Below the pieces are notes generated by a model that had not been told where the DNA came from, did not search any database, and worked only from the letters and a program-made list of their open reading frames with translations. A program made the position numbers and the translations under genes. Positions 20,786 through 32,522 of a stretch of 64,000 nt of DNA are shown here, in pieces. The first letter of the stretch is position 1; every line of letters begins with the position of its first letter. The stretch is from Phialocephala subalpina (taxonomy: Eukaryota; Ascomycota; Leotiomycetes; Helotiales; Mollisiaceae): the NCBI GenBank assembly GCA_900073065.1, contig FJOG01000038.1:345686-409685 (forward strand), given 5' to 3'.

Positions 20786-22825
20786 CTTGACGCGTCGGTG
20801 AGCTCACAAGGAAGAGTAGAAGAGCTCGAGAGCAAGTAGAGCGTATTCCTGGTGAAGCAGAAGCTCAAGCAGGGAGTGGAGGAGTGTGGACGTTGGCCTC
20901 GAGGCAAGGGAGAGTGAGATGGAAGAAAGTAAAGAAAGAAGGCTCCTCGAAGCTGTAGATAAAGCTCTCGAGGTAGCTGTGAATCTAATCGGAAAGAGCG
21001 GGGTTCGTCACTCCCTTTTTACCAACCATAGATTGGCGTGCAGGAGGGCAGGGCAGGGCAGGTCTCAGATGGAGAAGGAACGAGTCAATCGCTCCCGTCG
21101 AGCTCCCATCGCTGCAGAGAGCAGGCACAACCTGCATGCGGTGTTCGCCGAGAACCACAGGTTGCCGCATCGTTCATCCTGTTCTTCATATCCGGCTCTG
21201 TGGTTCTGGTCGTGGCTTTCCAGAGATTGGGATTCGGGAATAGAAAAATACAGTCTTGACAGGCAGGAATGACCACATCGATAGAAGTGGGTGCGTCGTA
21301 GCCCACCCGGAGATTGAACAATGGGTCTCCGTACCTGATCGCCGGAAAGCTGCATTTCGAGCTCCCAGAAAAACTTCCTGGTGAAGGGACGCTGCATCTG
21401 GACTCGTACAGCCTCGAGTACTGTATCGTCGAGTCACGAATCGCTCTTGTGAGTATCGTCTCCCTTGTCCTGCATCTGACGGTGTTCCTCGAAACATGGT
21501 CATCTCGTCACGATCTTTACAGTACTCTCTTTCCCTCCCACCCAGAAAAAAATGTCGTTGATCTTCTCCCCTGCGCAACGGCAAAATCCCGGTTCTCCAT
21601 TTCCAACGGCCCACCGCCTCAACGCCGAGAGAGCGCCACAGAGATAAGAGTCCCCTTACACCTTCTTGTTTTGGTAAGGTTATGGCGTAGAGAACAATCG
21701 CGTTCTTCCAGAAGCCAGCCTCGTCTTGTCAAATCCTTATCTTGACGTTTTTGATGGTCAGAATCCAGGACGTAAGGATAAGGTGAAATCGTGATCTCTT
21801 TTGCCTCAATGAGAGTTTGGAGCGAAGAGACGAATCGGGGATCCCGTGGAGGAGATGACGAAGCTTGAGTCGTGAATCAGCACGGCTCAATATCATGGTC
21901 CATGGTCTTGAGCTGTGCACTGTGATTGGACGAGGGAGACCGCAGTCATGGAGCAATCCGAGTTGAGTTGATGTTGTGCTGCAAGTTGCAACAAACTCAA
22001 AGGAGGTTGAATTTGGAATTGTAAGATTGATGTGTTGGCAAGACAACTACCTACTCTCGAAAGTGAATTCGGCCTCGGTGGTAAAGCACTTTCTTGAAGT
22101 CGACATCACAAAATTTCGGGCCGCAAACCAGCCCCCGAGCCGAGACGTCTCACTGTGCGAACGGGAAAATCCCATATCGAACTAACCATCTCTAAGAGAT
22201 CTCCAAGACTTCCAAGAACTTGGCATCATCACTTCCATGTCGTGACCAAGACCCGTGTACGTGTCGCCGGAACTATCGATCGGTAACGTGCATACATGAT
22301 CTTGCATATCCTGTCCTCCCTGCTTCCTTGCCCTTTCTTTCCTACCCTCTCTACTAAGCGACCTGTTGTGCTCTCTTCCATACCACTTCCCCAAATTACT
22401 GTCGTGGAACCATGATGAAAATAGCAATCAAGTAGTCCATGGCACGGGTCGGTAAGAATCTTGCATCATTGCATCTTAGAGAAGCAAAGCGGAGAGGAGT
22501 GCAAATCATAAATGCATTCATAATCATGACCATCATGACCATCATGAACCTTTTCCGAACCATAAATCATGCAGCCAAATGCAACCAGGTATTTACAACA
22601 AACAAGAAGAAGAAGAAGAACCGACCAGGCCCGCTTACCGTGCCACGAACCGAACCGAATGATGACGCCGAGTCGAAAAGCAAAGTACCTCCCCAATCCC
22701 CTTTTCCTACCACCCATTAATGCAATCGTAAAAATCAGACCTCCTACCATGTCTCGCCATGCCCCAGGAATGAATTACTCCTCAACCCGCACCAAGCATG
22801 CTTGACTGACTAGAAGAAAACCAGT
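20786..22825. other. intergenic, no supportable gene
   Basis: Two kilobases between the permease start and the kinase 3' end. Only short frames overlapping on both strands. Simple-sequence tracts: CATCATGAC repeats at about 22525-22550 and an (AAG)n run near 22605-22620. The 20.8-21.3 kb part is the probable promoter and 5' leader of the permease. Confidence 0.4.
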
Positions 22826-25003
22826 TCACGCGTCCGCGGCGAACTCCCAATGCCCACCATACCCCGGGCTCCTCACACACAGTCCTCCTCCTAGCCGGTA
22901 AACAAATCCGAGAACGGTGAAGTGAGCAACAAACAAAGCTACCGTCCCCGTCCAACCAACCCGGTTCCCACCCGCCAACTCAAAAGCCGCTAACCCCATC
23001 AACGGCCACCAAATCACTTCCCTCGTCACAAGTGGGGAACACGGCTTCGTGATACTCAGCATCTTGATCAAGAAAATCGCCAATTTCAGAATAAGATGCA
23101 CAGACTGCTGATTCCTTAAGATCCAGTTCCCGAGATAATGCTGATACAGTGAAATCCGATGTTTGAACGTCGACATCGGAGTCGAAGGTGGAGGCATCAG
23201 GAGTGGTGTCGTGATTCCCGGCTTGATAGACAGGGCCTCTTGTCTATCAAGCTGACTCCTCGATCTCGAATGATTCGACTCCAAAACAAGTTGTGAGCTA
23301 GGAGAAGGAGTAGGCGAGGATTCGGACGCGGAAGCATCTTCGATGTAAGCTCCAGAGCGGACGCGGCGTTTGTTGGGTTCTGCGTTGATTAGCATTGGAA
23401 AGGAATTCTGTGGCCAAATACTACCGTTCACGGGTGTGCTTGGCGGTACGGGAGAATCGAAGGATTGGATTATGCGGCCCCCAAGTCCTGCGTTGCTTGC
23501 GTGTCGGGTTCTGGAGGGGGCGTCGAGGCCTTTCTCGGTGCGGATTGCTGTAAGGATTTCGTCTGCACTGGGTCGCTCTGCTGGATCCAATGCTAGCAAG
23601 CGTTTCAAGAAGTGGTAGAGTTGGTTGGGAAGCTCTGGCCGTTCTCTTCGTTCGTCTTGAAAACCTGACCAAGAGCTGATTTCTGCTCGAAGCAAATCCA
23701 TATCCTCGAATTCCTCCTGGATACTGTCCGCACTTTGGTAGGGAAGTCTGCCAAAACACATAAAGTACAGGATCATTCCCAAACTGAAAATGTCCGACTT
23801 GGTTGTGAAGTTTCCATATCGACCAAATTCATCCTGCTTCAGCACTTCGGGGGCACAGTATGATATTGTTCCTGTTGATCCCGTTGATTTTCGAACCACA
23901 TTCTCTGCCTGGACTTCTCCAAAATCGCTGATCAAGCAGCGAAATTCGTTTCCATCCTTATGCAGCAGACAGTTGCTTGGCTTCAAATCTCGGTGTATGT
24001 ATTCGTTATTGTGAAGATGCGCTAGTCCGGACGTAATGTCTTTAAAAAACGAATAGATTTCCTCGAAAGACAACTTTCGCTGCCCTGATCTAACATCCGG
24101 TCGATCCGATTGACCTCTTGATCTTCTTCGCATCTGCTCCTTCAATTGCTCCTTCGTACTCTTCACGGCGGGAGAAGGACCGTTTATGTAATGTAGCAGA
24201 TCTCCAGAATTGCAGTATTGTTGTAGGATGTATGCGCATGGCACCGTTGGGCCGAATCGACTGAGCTGTACATCTTCCAACCAAACATGTCGATATGAGA
24301 CCAGATTCGAATGCGAAAGACCTTGCAGAAGCTGGACCTCAATGAGGACTATTTTATTAGCTACGAAGCAATTGAAACAACACTTAGGACTTACCCTTCT
24401 CCAACCACGCATGATCGTTTCCAACGGGTACTCTCTTGCAGGCGAATTGGCCTATCACTGTCAACCACGAATAATTTCACGATCACAATGTTCCATACCT
24501 AGAGAGACACTATCCAGCTCATGCCTCACCAAAAGAACCACTCCCTTTCCGCCTCTACCAAGCTCCTTTTCCTCAATGAAGAATCTCTTGAAGTAATTCG
24601 GACTGAAAGCTTCCTTTTTGATGCTATGCCCCGTCTGCGGTGCCGGAGTACTCGTCACAAATTCTGCATCTCCCACAGACTCTCCAGTATGTCTGTCTCG
24701 AGGAGGGGAAGGAAAGGCAGGTTGCACGAGCCTTCGGATTGGGCTGGAGGGAGGACCTGGCTCTTGTCCGCTGTCATGAGCACCCTGTAGCATGCGAAAG
24801 TATTCGGGACTAATGAATGCTGCAGATCTATGCGGAGAGGACTGTCGATCGGGCGAGGAGGGTCGAAATGGTCGATGACAGGTGGGACATTCTGAAAAGG
24901 TGGGGGATGCACCACGAAGAATGAGTTGTCGCGTTTGAGGGTCGCGGAGCACAATAGCATCGTTGTGACGACTGGCGGAGATCATATCAGTATTAGATTC
25001 CAT
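22826..25003 (-). CDS. IKS1: IKS1-type serine/threonine protein kinase
   Basis: Three exons: 25003-24499, 24451-24395 and 24348-22826. Introns of 47 and 46 nt (GTATGG..TAG, GTAAGT..TAG) join in phase to a 694-aa protein. Kinase motifs in order: glycine loop LGRGGKGVVLLV (about residue 148), the conserved lysine in FACKRVPVG on the tiny middle exon, alpha-C glutamate in LIEVQLLQGL, catalytic loop HRDLKPSNCLL, DFG in ISDFGEVQAE, and SYCAPEVL. The text VSYRHVWLEDVQLSRFGP and the Cys pair in CPTCHRPF are typical of the fungal IKS family. After a Ser/Pro-rich linker the C-terminus has hydrophobic segments (HLILKLAIFLIKMLSI, GTVALFVAHFTVLGFVY), so it is probably membrane-anchored, as in other fungal IKS1. 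The role of IKS1 is poorly known. Family assignment is strong. Confidence 0.92.
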
Positions 25004-25531
25004 GATTGACGCTACTGACGTCCTGAGGCATCGGGGTTTCGATGCAGTGATAAAAACTGAGACTCACAGCACGATTTCGGATCCTCGCTCGCGCGAGCTG
25101 TAGGGAACAAGAGACATCTCGAGTGAATGTCGTTCGAGACCGTCAAGACAGGATTAAATCATTATGGACTGGTTGTTTCTACATCACCTTTTGACTGAAG
25201 TCCGAATATTGGCGTTGTTGGAAATGTACGACGATGTAATTCGACAATGACATGTTGGATTGTTGTGGTGTTTGTTTTGGCGATTCGCTCCATGGCCGCC
25301 CCTTCCCCACAATTTCGGAGGATGTCCCGCACCTACTAAAATCTGACTAAGAATAGTTTCCAGCTCCATTGCCCTTCAATAAATATCCTCTTTGTCTTCA
25401 ACCATCCAAATGCCCCACGATGACATCACGAGCCACTTATATACTTACCCCTCATGCTCCCAGCTGTCTGTGCTCTGACAAACACAACAGTCCCGACGTT
25501 CTCAGTCATCTCCTAGTTACTCAATTCAATC
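25004..25531. promoter_or_regulatory. divergent promoter region, kinase/small protein
   Basis: About 530 bp between two genes transcribed away from each other, so it must hold both promoters. No specific box is convincing. Confidence 0.4.
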
Positions 25532-25924
25532 ATGGCTACACCTTCCTCTCGAAAGAATGTTCTTGTTCTTGGTATTGTTAAATACGTTGACGAGAAAGGC
25601 GGATTCCCAATTAGCGCCGCCCAAATCCAGGCGGTGCTCGATACCGAAATATCGAAGGCTGCGTCGTCTCCCTATAACCTCGAAATCTTTGAGATCAACC
25701 CCAACATCCCCTCAAACATGGCAGATTTGAGAGTGAAGCTGCGGAGTAAGAATTGGGACGGGATCGCTATTGGTGGAGGTGTGAGGTTCGCGGAAGATTT
25801 GACGGCGACGTTTGAGAATGCCGTAAATATGGCAATTGAAGAGGTCAGGCCATTGAAGATGATCTTCAATTCCAAGCCTAATAATATACTTGAGGGCGTG
25901 GCTAGAGTGCTTGGACAGTTTTGA
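25532..25924 (+). CDS. small conserved fungal protein, unknown function
   Basis: 130-aa uninterrupted frame from an ATG in good context (TCATGGCT). It reads like a compact alpha/beta fold: beta strand KNVLVLGIVKYV, helix AAQIQAVLDTEISKAASS, strand LEIFEINP, helix MADLRVKLRSKNW, strand DGIAIGGGVRF, helix TFENAVNMAIEEV, then KMIFNSKPNN and a last helix. The GIAIGGGVR turn is glycine-rich like a nucleotide- or flavin-binding loop, but I cannot assign a family. It resembles short single-domain hypothetical proteins common in ascomycetes. It lies just upstream of the first 2EXR gene on the same strand without any visible link to it. Confidence 0.72.
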   Translation: MATPSSRKNVLVLGIVKYVDEKGGFPISAAQIQAVLDTEISKAASSPYNLEIFEINPNIPSNMADLRVKLRSKNWDGIAIGGGVRFAEDLTATFENAVNMAIEEVRPLKMIFNSKPNNILEGVARVLGQF

Positions 25925-26296
25925 AGACCGTTGTTTTGAAGGCGTGATGACGTAAAATGCTGACGAATGTTGGCGTCGGCGAGTGTCTATGAATGTTACT
26001 TCTTTCGATGTCCTCAACAAAGAACAACATTCTTCATTCGACTCATCCTTTGACGACTCACTTTATCCTACAATATCGATCCAATTGACAAGGTTCATTA
26101 TGCCTCGACGCATCCATTCTCCAGGTCGAGTGACCGAGCTTCAGCCCCGTACCACCTTGACTCACCTGCATAGCTCCGCCTCGTCAGGCATCCAGCTGCT
26201 CGCGATCGCTTTATTTTATTTATGTTTTGATCTTTCCATCCGAATCGTATTACCCTCACTTCTCTTACATATCGAGAAACACTGGAATCTGCAACA

Positions 26297-27175
26297 ATGG
26301 AACAAAACCCAGGGGGAATGCTGATGGCTGTGCCGCCAGAAATACGGAGTCAAATTTATCGACTTCTCCTCGTCCACAAGGAACCGATACTGATTGCGAC
26401 TCCGCGACGCAGATCTTTCAAGGAGCTTCTCCTCTCAGATGCCAGAGGGAGCATCCTGTACGTCAACAAAGCGATTCACAGCGAAGCTATCCGCATCTTC
26501 TTCGAGTACAATACCTTCATTGTGGGGAATGGGACTGGTGCAGACGAGGCTAGCCTTTCCGGACTCAAGGCTTTCGTTACCTACATACCAGCACCTTTGA
26601 TTGCATCCATTTCTCACATCCATTTTCACGTCTATCTTCGAATGAAACAGCAACGGTCCTCGCGCAATAACAACGATCCCAGCACAACGCTCGGCCTTCC
26701 AGTACAATCTTCACTCGATCTCGACCCTGAGGAAACTCCTTTCAACTCTGGCGAGAAATATTCAATGGGCAGTCCTGCCGAAGCGTTGGAAATAAGGCAG
26801 CTCTCGCGACGCATCCCAAAGCACTTCACTGGTCTGAATCGGTTGACGGTTGACTGGGTGTCCAGCGAAGTGCAGATATGGCCTGGTCGAATTCTGCCTC
26901 AAGCACCCACGATTACCGTTCTATCAAACGCAATCACATCGTTCATGAGGCTTCCAAAACTCCATAACATCTGCGTACGGGAGGATGAATGTGTGTACGT
27001 CCAAGAAGTTCTTGAACGGATCATAACAGAAGGGGAAAAGATAGGCAGGATCATCGATCTTCAACATCTTCGGTACATCCCGGGAGTATCTGGTCGGCTT
27101 CGAGATGGAAACAGGGTCCAAAGAGAGATACGTCTCGGGTGGTGCGACCTGAAGGATTTCGATATCTCGGCATAG
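26297..27175 (+). CDS. 2EXR/F-box-like protein, array copy A
   Basis: Intact 292-aa frame; ATG at 26297 in good context (ACAATGG). The N-terminal motif VPPEIRSQIYRLLLV is the family signature (LPxEIRxxIYxLLL), followed by LYVNKAIHSEAIRIFFEYN and TFIVGNGTG, then a long variable part with FTGLNRLTVDW. It differs from the other copies by an insertion around residues 115-150. 2EXR proteins are a large fungal family often annotated as F-box-like; biochemical roles are unknown. First member, reading rightwards, of an array that runs to 49.7 kb. Confidence 0.8.
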   Translation: MEQNPGGMLMAVPPEIRSQIYRLLLVHKEPILIATPRRRSFKELLLSDARGSILYVNKAIHSEAIRIFFEYNTFIVGNGTGADEASLSGLKAFVTYIPAPLIASISHIHFHVYLRMKQQRSSRNNNDPSTTLGLPVQSSLDLDPEETPFNSGEKYSMGSPAEALEIRQLSRRIPKHFTGLNRLTVDWVSSEVQIWPGRILPQAPTITVLSNAITSFMRLPKLHNICVREDECVYVQEVLERIITEGEKIGRIIDLQHLRYIPGVSGRLRDGNRVQREIRLGWCDLKDFDISA

Positions 27176-27329
27176 ATGTTTTCAAGAAACGATTGAGGTC
27201 GTTGCTGGAATCAAGTCTCGTTGGTATAAACCTAGGGATCGTCAAGGCGATAACGGACATTTCACTTCCGAGTTCCGTTAGCAAAAACAGTACTCGAGCT
27301 TCGACTGCCTAGACATTCGAGCGCACCTG

Positions 27330-28170
27330 CTAGGTTGATTGCCCCTCTCCAGGACGCCATACATCCCATTCGACGAATTTCAACTTCACCCTCTCTTCCA
27401 ACTTTTCATGCTTCACCTTTTCAGCGAATTCGTGCAGCTTCAATCCCTCCGACTGCATCCAGTGGACCTCCTTGAGCCCCCTCAGAGCGAGTGCGTCCAG
27501 TAATCCTCGGACTATTTTCGCAAGATTCTCGACATCGCCAGTAATGAAGCCAATTCGATCATCTGGCAACTTGTGCAATGTAGGCATGATGTTCTGGTCT
27601 ACAGTCTCTGCCCTCACCGTCACACGTTCGATACCGACAAAATGCTTCGAAATCGCTCGGCCCACGTCTTTAAGATCAGCCGTATGATTCTTATCTACCA
27701 TGCATTCCACAGGAATCGCAACAGGGCTCCATCGCAAATCCCAAGAACTGACTTTAAGGAACAGAACGATCAGGATATGTTTGATACGAGCAATACAATC
27801 TTTGGGCACGCGGGCGATGAATGCTTTCAAGGCCTGAATATGTCAGCACGGCTGCAGCCTATGGAACGCCCAGTTGACGGCGACGACTCACCTGGAGATT
27901 CTCTTCTTTTCTGGACCCCCACCAGCCGTTTCCAACAACGAATGTGTTGAGGGAGTAAAACACTGATTTTGCTTCGCTGTTGATTTGCTTGTTGACCCGA
28001 AGTAATCGTCCAAACGGGGACAGGCGGCTCGGATCATTCTTCTTTCGCTTGTTCCGGACTGAGGTAATTGAAATTGGATGGTCGTTCACGAGGACAACTT
28101 CATATATTTGATTGCGAGTTTCCGGTGGTAGATCGAGAAAGTATCGAAATTCCGTTAGCTGCTGAGCCAT
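27330..28170 (-). CDS. 2EXR/F-box-like protein, array copy B
   Basis: Two exons, 28170-27892 and 27833-27330, with a 58-nt intron (GTGAGT to CAG) that joins ENLQ to ALKAF in phase; 260 aa. Motifs: FLDLPPETRNQIYEVVLV near residue 11, LLRVNKQINSEAKSVFYSLN, TFVVGNGWWGS, FIARVPKDCIARIKHI, then FVGIERVTV and a C-terminal part with GLKEVHWMQSEGLK. It lies tail-to-tail with copy A, and no break is seen. It is one of two minus-strand members of the array (the other is copy I, at 43 kb). Confidence 0.85.
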
Positions 28171-28346
28171 TGCGAGTTTGTTTGTTTGCTTGTTTGATGG
28201 GTTCGGTCTGTTTTACGATAAGTTAATAGTCGCGAGTAGCTGCAGTTGGGTCACTCGATGAGTCTTATAGCGGTCAGGTTCCGCTCGGTACTAATAGGCA
28301 GCAGTAGGCTGAAGCCTCACACCACTTGAAAGATTATTGGCCAAGC

Positions 28347-28535
28347 TAAAATGCACCTGAATGTCAATTGCTGGTCACGTGTAGTGGGTCAAACTCTCAT
28401 TCTATATAGAGTATAGTTCAAGAGTAATCTCGCAGACTTTTATATCCTCATTCTCCTCCCTTAGCTAGCTCTCTAAACTTAACAATACGATCTTTTACCC
28501 ACAGTATAATGCCCAGACCTCGTAGCATCTCATAT
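28347..28535. repeat. dispersed repeat, copy 1 (inverted relative to 33285)
   Basis: About 190 bp that recurs, reverse-complemented and with scattered substitutions, at 33285-33472. On the minus strand both copies read TATGAGATGCTACGAGGTCTG, then GTTAAG.CTAGAGAGCTAGC-like text, and end near CCCACTACACGTGA. In this copy a minus-strand frame (28645-28448) runs through it and ends EMLRGLGIILWVKDRIVKF then a stop, possibly the tail of a dead mobile element or gene. Confidence 0.65.
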
Positions 28536-28981
28536 TGAACTCCTATCAAACTTGCATGAGAGATTACTTCCTCCGTCATGTATTTCTCTAACTTTCCTTG
28601 CTTACCTGCATGTTCTTCGATTAAAGTCAGAGATGCCCTCTGCACTCTCTCTTAATATGCACTCCATTTCACGTCCCTATTCTTCAGAAGAGAAGCTCGA
28701 ACACTTGAAGTCATGTATTCTAGCTCCGGAAAGGGCCGGCACCGTCGATTGCACGGTGCCGTTCACAACCACGGCTCCATGTCTGTGGTTACCTTTAGAG
28801 TGGTAAGGCCCACAACGTGAAAATCAGAGCAGGACCAAATTCAAGCAATTTCTTCCAAGGTCAAAGTCAAGTGACAGCTCTGAGCCTCCACGAGCACCAT
28901 CGCCTCCACGGACATCGTACACCTTGAAAGTCTTGTCTTCATCGCCATTATCTTCAGGACGACCTCTTCCTGTCAGACACG

Positions 28982-29680
28982 ATGGAAGCTCCACCCACAT
29001 AATCGAGCGCTCTAATCAGTCTTTCATCTTTCGAGAAACTGCCGCAAGAACTTCGAAATATGATTTACGAGCTCGTGATTGTCCTTAACGGCTTTAATTG
29101 TACAACAAACCTTCAAGTTAAACCGAAGAAACGATCGACCAACATTCTCTCCATATTGCGAGTTAATAAGAACATCCACCATGAGGTTATTCAAATCACG
29201 TGAGTAAACGAACATCAGGCCTTCAGACTTTTCTTCCCCTCTTCCCGAGATTTTGCGTTCGGAAATCTCGCATCCTTATTTTATTGCTCCATCCAGTATT
29301 TAGTGTAGGACGCGCATTAGAAACATGTTATAGATACGCGTTGACCAAGTCTCGTATCCCAGGTACGAGAAAATGTTTCTGGCATTTGGCAACGCTTGGT
29401 AAGGCCCATCGAATCTCAAATATCCCAGCATCAAAACCCTCGACTTCTTCTCAGACGTGTACCAACACGCTACGTCGCCATGATCAGGAGGGTTCACTTT
29501 ATCATATTCTTCACTACAGTATGGTCCCGTGTGAATCACAGCCACAAAGCTTATTATGTCGACAAGACTAGTATGGCGGACATCAAAAAGTTTGGTCAGA
29601 CATTACGCAAGAATTTCATAGGCTTGCAGCTCTTACGTGTTGACGCAATTGACTCTAAGAACCTTAATCTTTGGACCTAA
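28982..29680 (+). pseudogene. 2EXR relic, array copy C
   Basis: The ATG at 28982 is followed after six codons by TAA, then the family sequence continues in the same frame: SSFEKLPQELRNMIYELVIV and LRVNKNIHHEVIQI. The SINTF-GNG segment is gone or scrambled. In another frame, LLLRRVPTRYVAMIRRVHF and KNFIGLQLLRVDAID follow, matching the FLKRVP and FTGL segments of intact copies. A weak C-terminal echo (to about 29890) may also belong to it. Multiple stops and shifts: dead. Confidence 0.75.
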
Positions 29681-30493
29681 GGTACCCGAGATAAGTATAA
29701 ACAACTCAGTCCAGATGTCATGAATTGTACATTCTTCGGCGGCTCGTGTGTTGAAGCAAGCAATCACACTGAGAAAAGAGCTGGAGTGTCACCCTACAGT
29801 CGTGGGAGGAATTTTCAAACTTGAGTTGTTCCTCAGGCAAGGAATAATACGTCAAGAGTGGGAGAGGTTCTTTGAACCTTTCCAAATTCCTGGGAGAAGG
29901 GAGTCGACTTCTATTGGAAAAGACAACGGGGCCCATGGTTGGGCAGGGCATTCAGGAAAGGACGACGAGAGGCAGGCCACAAGGGACCTTGGTGTTGGTG
30001 GATCAGATGACAATACCACGAAATTCTTGAATCATAATTTCATGTCACAATTCCTTTCCCACCAAATTCACTCACGATTACTCGCGCAAAGCACGACCAT
30101 CTTCACGAACTTAGACACGCATACCGAGATGTGCCACCAATGATACCCAAGCACAACACAGCAACTTTCAGGACTTTAATTCGAATCTTCATCGACGTTG
30201 AATGTGCGATCGGTCGTGGGGTTTTTGCTGACCTCGCTCGTCCCAGCAGTTGTGGAGTGAGCCTGGAATGATAATGTTCATTGTGAGACACATGATATGA
30301 TCATGTGACTTGTACTGCAATTTACTTCATTCTTGTTAAAAGTGGAGTTTCCTCGCGACTTTTGCATTCTATGAAGACAATTTTGTTAGTCTGTTACCTG
30401 TTCCAATCCTTTGCCCGCTTCCGCTGAAGCTTATATTTAGAAAATAATTAGCCTTGTCGTATTCCCTACCGTGACGCCTTTCCTTTTAGGATT

Positions 30494-30912
30494 NNNNNNN
30501 NNNNNNNNNNNNNNNNNNNNNNNNNNNNNNNNNNNNNNNNNNNNNNNNNNNNNNNNNNNNNNNNNNNNNNNNNNNNNNNNNNNNNNNNNNNNNNNNNNNN
30601 NNNNNNNNNNNNNNNNNNNNNNNNNNNNNNNNNNNNNNNNNNNNNNNNNNNNNNNNNNNNNNNNNNNNNNNNNNNNNNNNNNNNNNNNNNNNNNNNNNNN
30701 NNNNNNNNNNNNNNNNNNNNNNNNNNNNNNNNNNNNNNNNNNNNNNNNNNNNNNNNNNNNNNNNNNNNNNNNNNNNNNNNNNNNNNNNNNNNNNNNNNNN
30801 NNNNNNNNNNNNNNNNNNNNNNNNNNNNNNNNNNNNNNNNNNNNNNNNNNNNNNNNNNNNNNNNNNNNNNNNNNNNNNNNNNNNNNNNNNNNNNNNNNNN
30901 NNNNNNNNNNNN
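30494..30912. other. assembly gap (419 N)
   Basis: Run of N from 30494 to 30912 inside the 2EXR array. True content and length are unknown; translated frames across it are meaningless. Confidence 0.99.
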
Positions 30913-31072
30913 GATAGCTTCAATTATTGCTACCTTCTCAGAAGTCAACTCAAGCTACATCAACACAAACCTCAACAGTCACTTATTCTCTCAAGCGGCA
31001 TCGTCGCAATATCTTACGCTTCCATTTTAACCACTATTCGAAGCTTCGGAATAGCTTCTCGGCCCCCTCACA

Positions 31073-31855
31073 ATGGTCTCCAACTCTCACTCCCAACAGC
31101 GACCTTCGAGTCACCCAGACAACACACCACCATTCCAGTTCCTGAAGCTCCCAGCTGAAATAAGAAATATGATATACTCGCTTCTCGTCGTCAGCAGCAA
31201 TCTCATCTATATCACCACCCCCACGAGGAAGCCCCGCAAGAAACTCAATGCGTTAGATCCCGCTCCCGAAGAGAATAAATTCAGGAATCGCTACATCCTC
31301 TTCGCCAACAAGCAGACTTATCAAGAGGCGCGGGTGCTATTATACTCTCTGAATACTTTTGCAGTGGGTAATGGATGGTGGGGCTCTACTATACACCCTA
31401 ACCTACATGGCTTGAAGCTGTTCACGCAACGGGTTCCAAACGACTGCATCTCGAGAATTAAGAAAGCTGTTCTGTTCTTGCTCTCTGAGCCCATCTACAA
31501 TCCTGCAAATGCTACTCAGAAGGAATACTTTATGGATCCCACGGCAGCTAAGAGTATCACGGAGGTTTGCACGATCTTGCGAACGCGCTTCAAGGGTCTT
31601 GATCATTTTGAGATACAGAGTGCAGAAGGTCCTGGGAGCTCTTCCCATGTGTTGTTTGCTCGTCCATGGGTTTTCGATATTCGTGCACCGCAAAACCTAA
31701 TCAGTAATTCGATTGAGAAGGTGTTGAGGGTTCTTTCAATCAAAGAGGTAGAGTTCTTGCGGGGTCCCGATCTGACGGAAGCTGAATGGGTGAGATTTCG
31801 GAGCTTCATTTTCAATGAAAACACGTTGAGGGATTTTGAGGTCAAGGATGGATGA
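31073..31855 (+). CDS. 2EXR/F-box-like protein, array copy D
   Basis: Intact 260-aa frame without introns; the clearest reference copy. FQFLKLPAEIRNMIYSLLVV at about residue 21, LFANKQTYQEARVLLYSLN, TFAVGNGWWGST, LHGLKLFTQRVPNDCISRI, a middle acidic-aromatic part with YFMDPTAAKSITEVCTIL, RFKGLDHFEI, and the tail IKEVEFLRGPDL ... NTLRDFEV. Copies C, E, F and G share this order, so they are close paralogues. It sits 160 bp downstream of the assembly gap, so promoter sequence may be missing. Function unknown. Confidence 0.85.
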   Translation: MVSNSHSQQRPSSHPDNTPPFQFLKLPAEIRNMIYSLLVVSSNLIYITTPTRKPRKKLNALDPAPEENKFRNRYILFANKQTYQEARVLLYSLNTFAVGNGWWGSTIHPNLHGLKLFTQRVPNDCISRIKKAVLFLLSEPIYNPANATQKEYFMDPTAAKSITEVCTILRTRFKGLDHFEIQSAEGPGSSSHVLFARPWVFDIRAPQNLISNSIEKVLRVLSIKEVEFLRGPDLTEAEWVRFRSFIFNENTLRDFEVKDG

Positions 31856-31960
31856 AGGACGGATGAAGGAAGGAGGTGGATGTGACTTGGGATTGGATGA
31901 CATAGGACGCTGCTAAGCAACCAACTTATCACGGATATTCTGCGTATGCTGAACCGGATG

Positions 31961-32005
31961 GATGAGCTCTGGACTGAGATGAGCTCTGGACTGAGATGAG
32001 CTCTG
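31961..32005. repeat. 17-bp short tandem repeat
   Basis: GATGAGCTCTGGACTGA repeated two full times and a partial third, just downstream of copy D. Confidence 0.8.
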
Positions 32006-32522
32006 TCTTCTGCCTTCTCGTATCTGGCCGTTGTCATTATACCTGGCTTGGCAAGGCTGTCTTGGCCTTGGAGAGGCTGCTAGGGACACTCCTTTAGTAT
32101 ATAGACACATCCTTCTTACGCACGTATCTTCACTAATTCGGGTGCGAACGCTCAGCTATCGATTCATTACAGTACACTGTCAGTATTGGAAATTGGGCCT
32201 AAATTTAAGCTACCGCAGGTATTTTAGCTCCCGGCCATGCAATACTTCGCCATCTTTTCATCGCGTCCATCAAGCGCAACGCAGAACTTGCTCCATTTCA
32301 GCATCGCCATCCCAGTAACGCCATCATTGCAACTTGCTTGTCTACACCCGCAGTCTCCAAAACTTTCAGAAGATCTCTGGCCTTCCCTGGGATATTACAA
32401 TCCAGTCAAACACGAGGCAGTCAGCTCAGAGCCGCGGCGATCTTGTACTTAACGATATCTCGCCTTCTCGTCTTCTTCCTCAACAAACAATACTCCCGAG
32501 ACATGTTCCATACCCCTTCATA

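Noticed and set aside
22590..22625. (AAG)n tract as a possible functional repeat
   Set aside because: Short simple sequence, common by chance in intergenic DNA.
30466..30948. Long frames across the N run
   Set aside because: Made of unknown bases.
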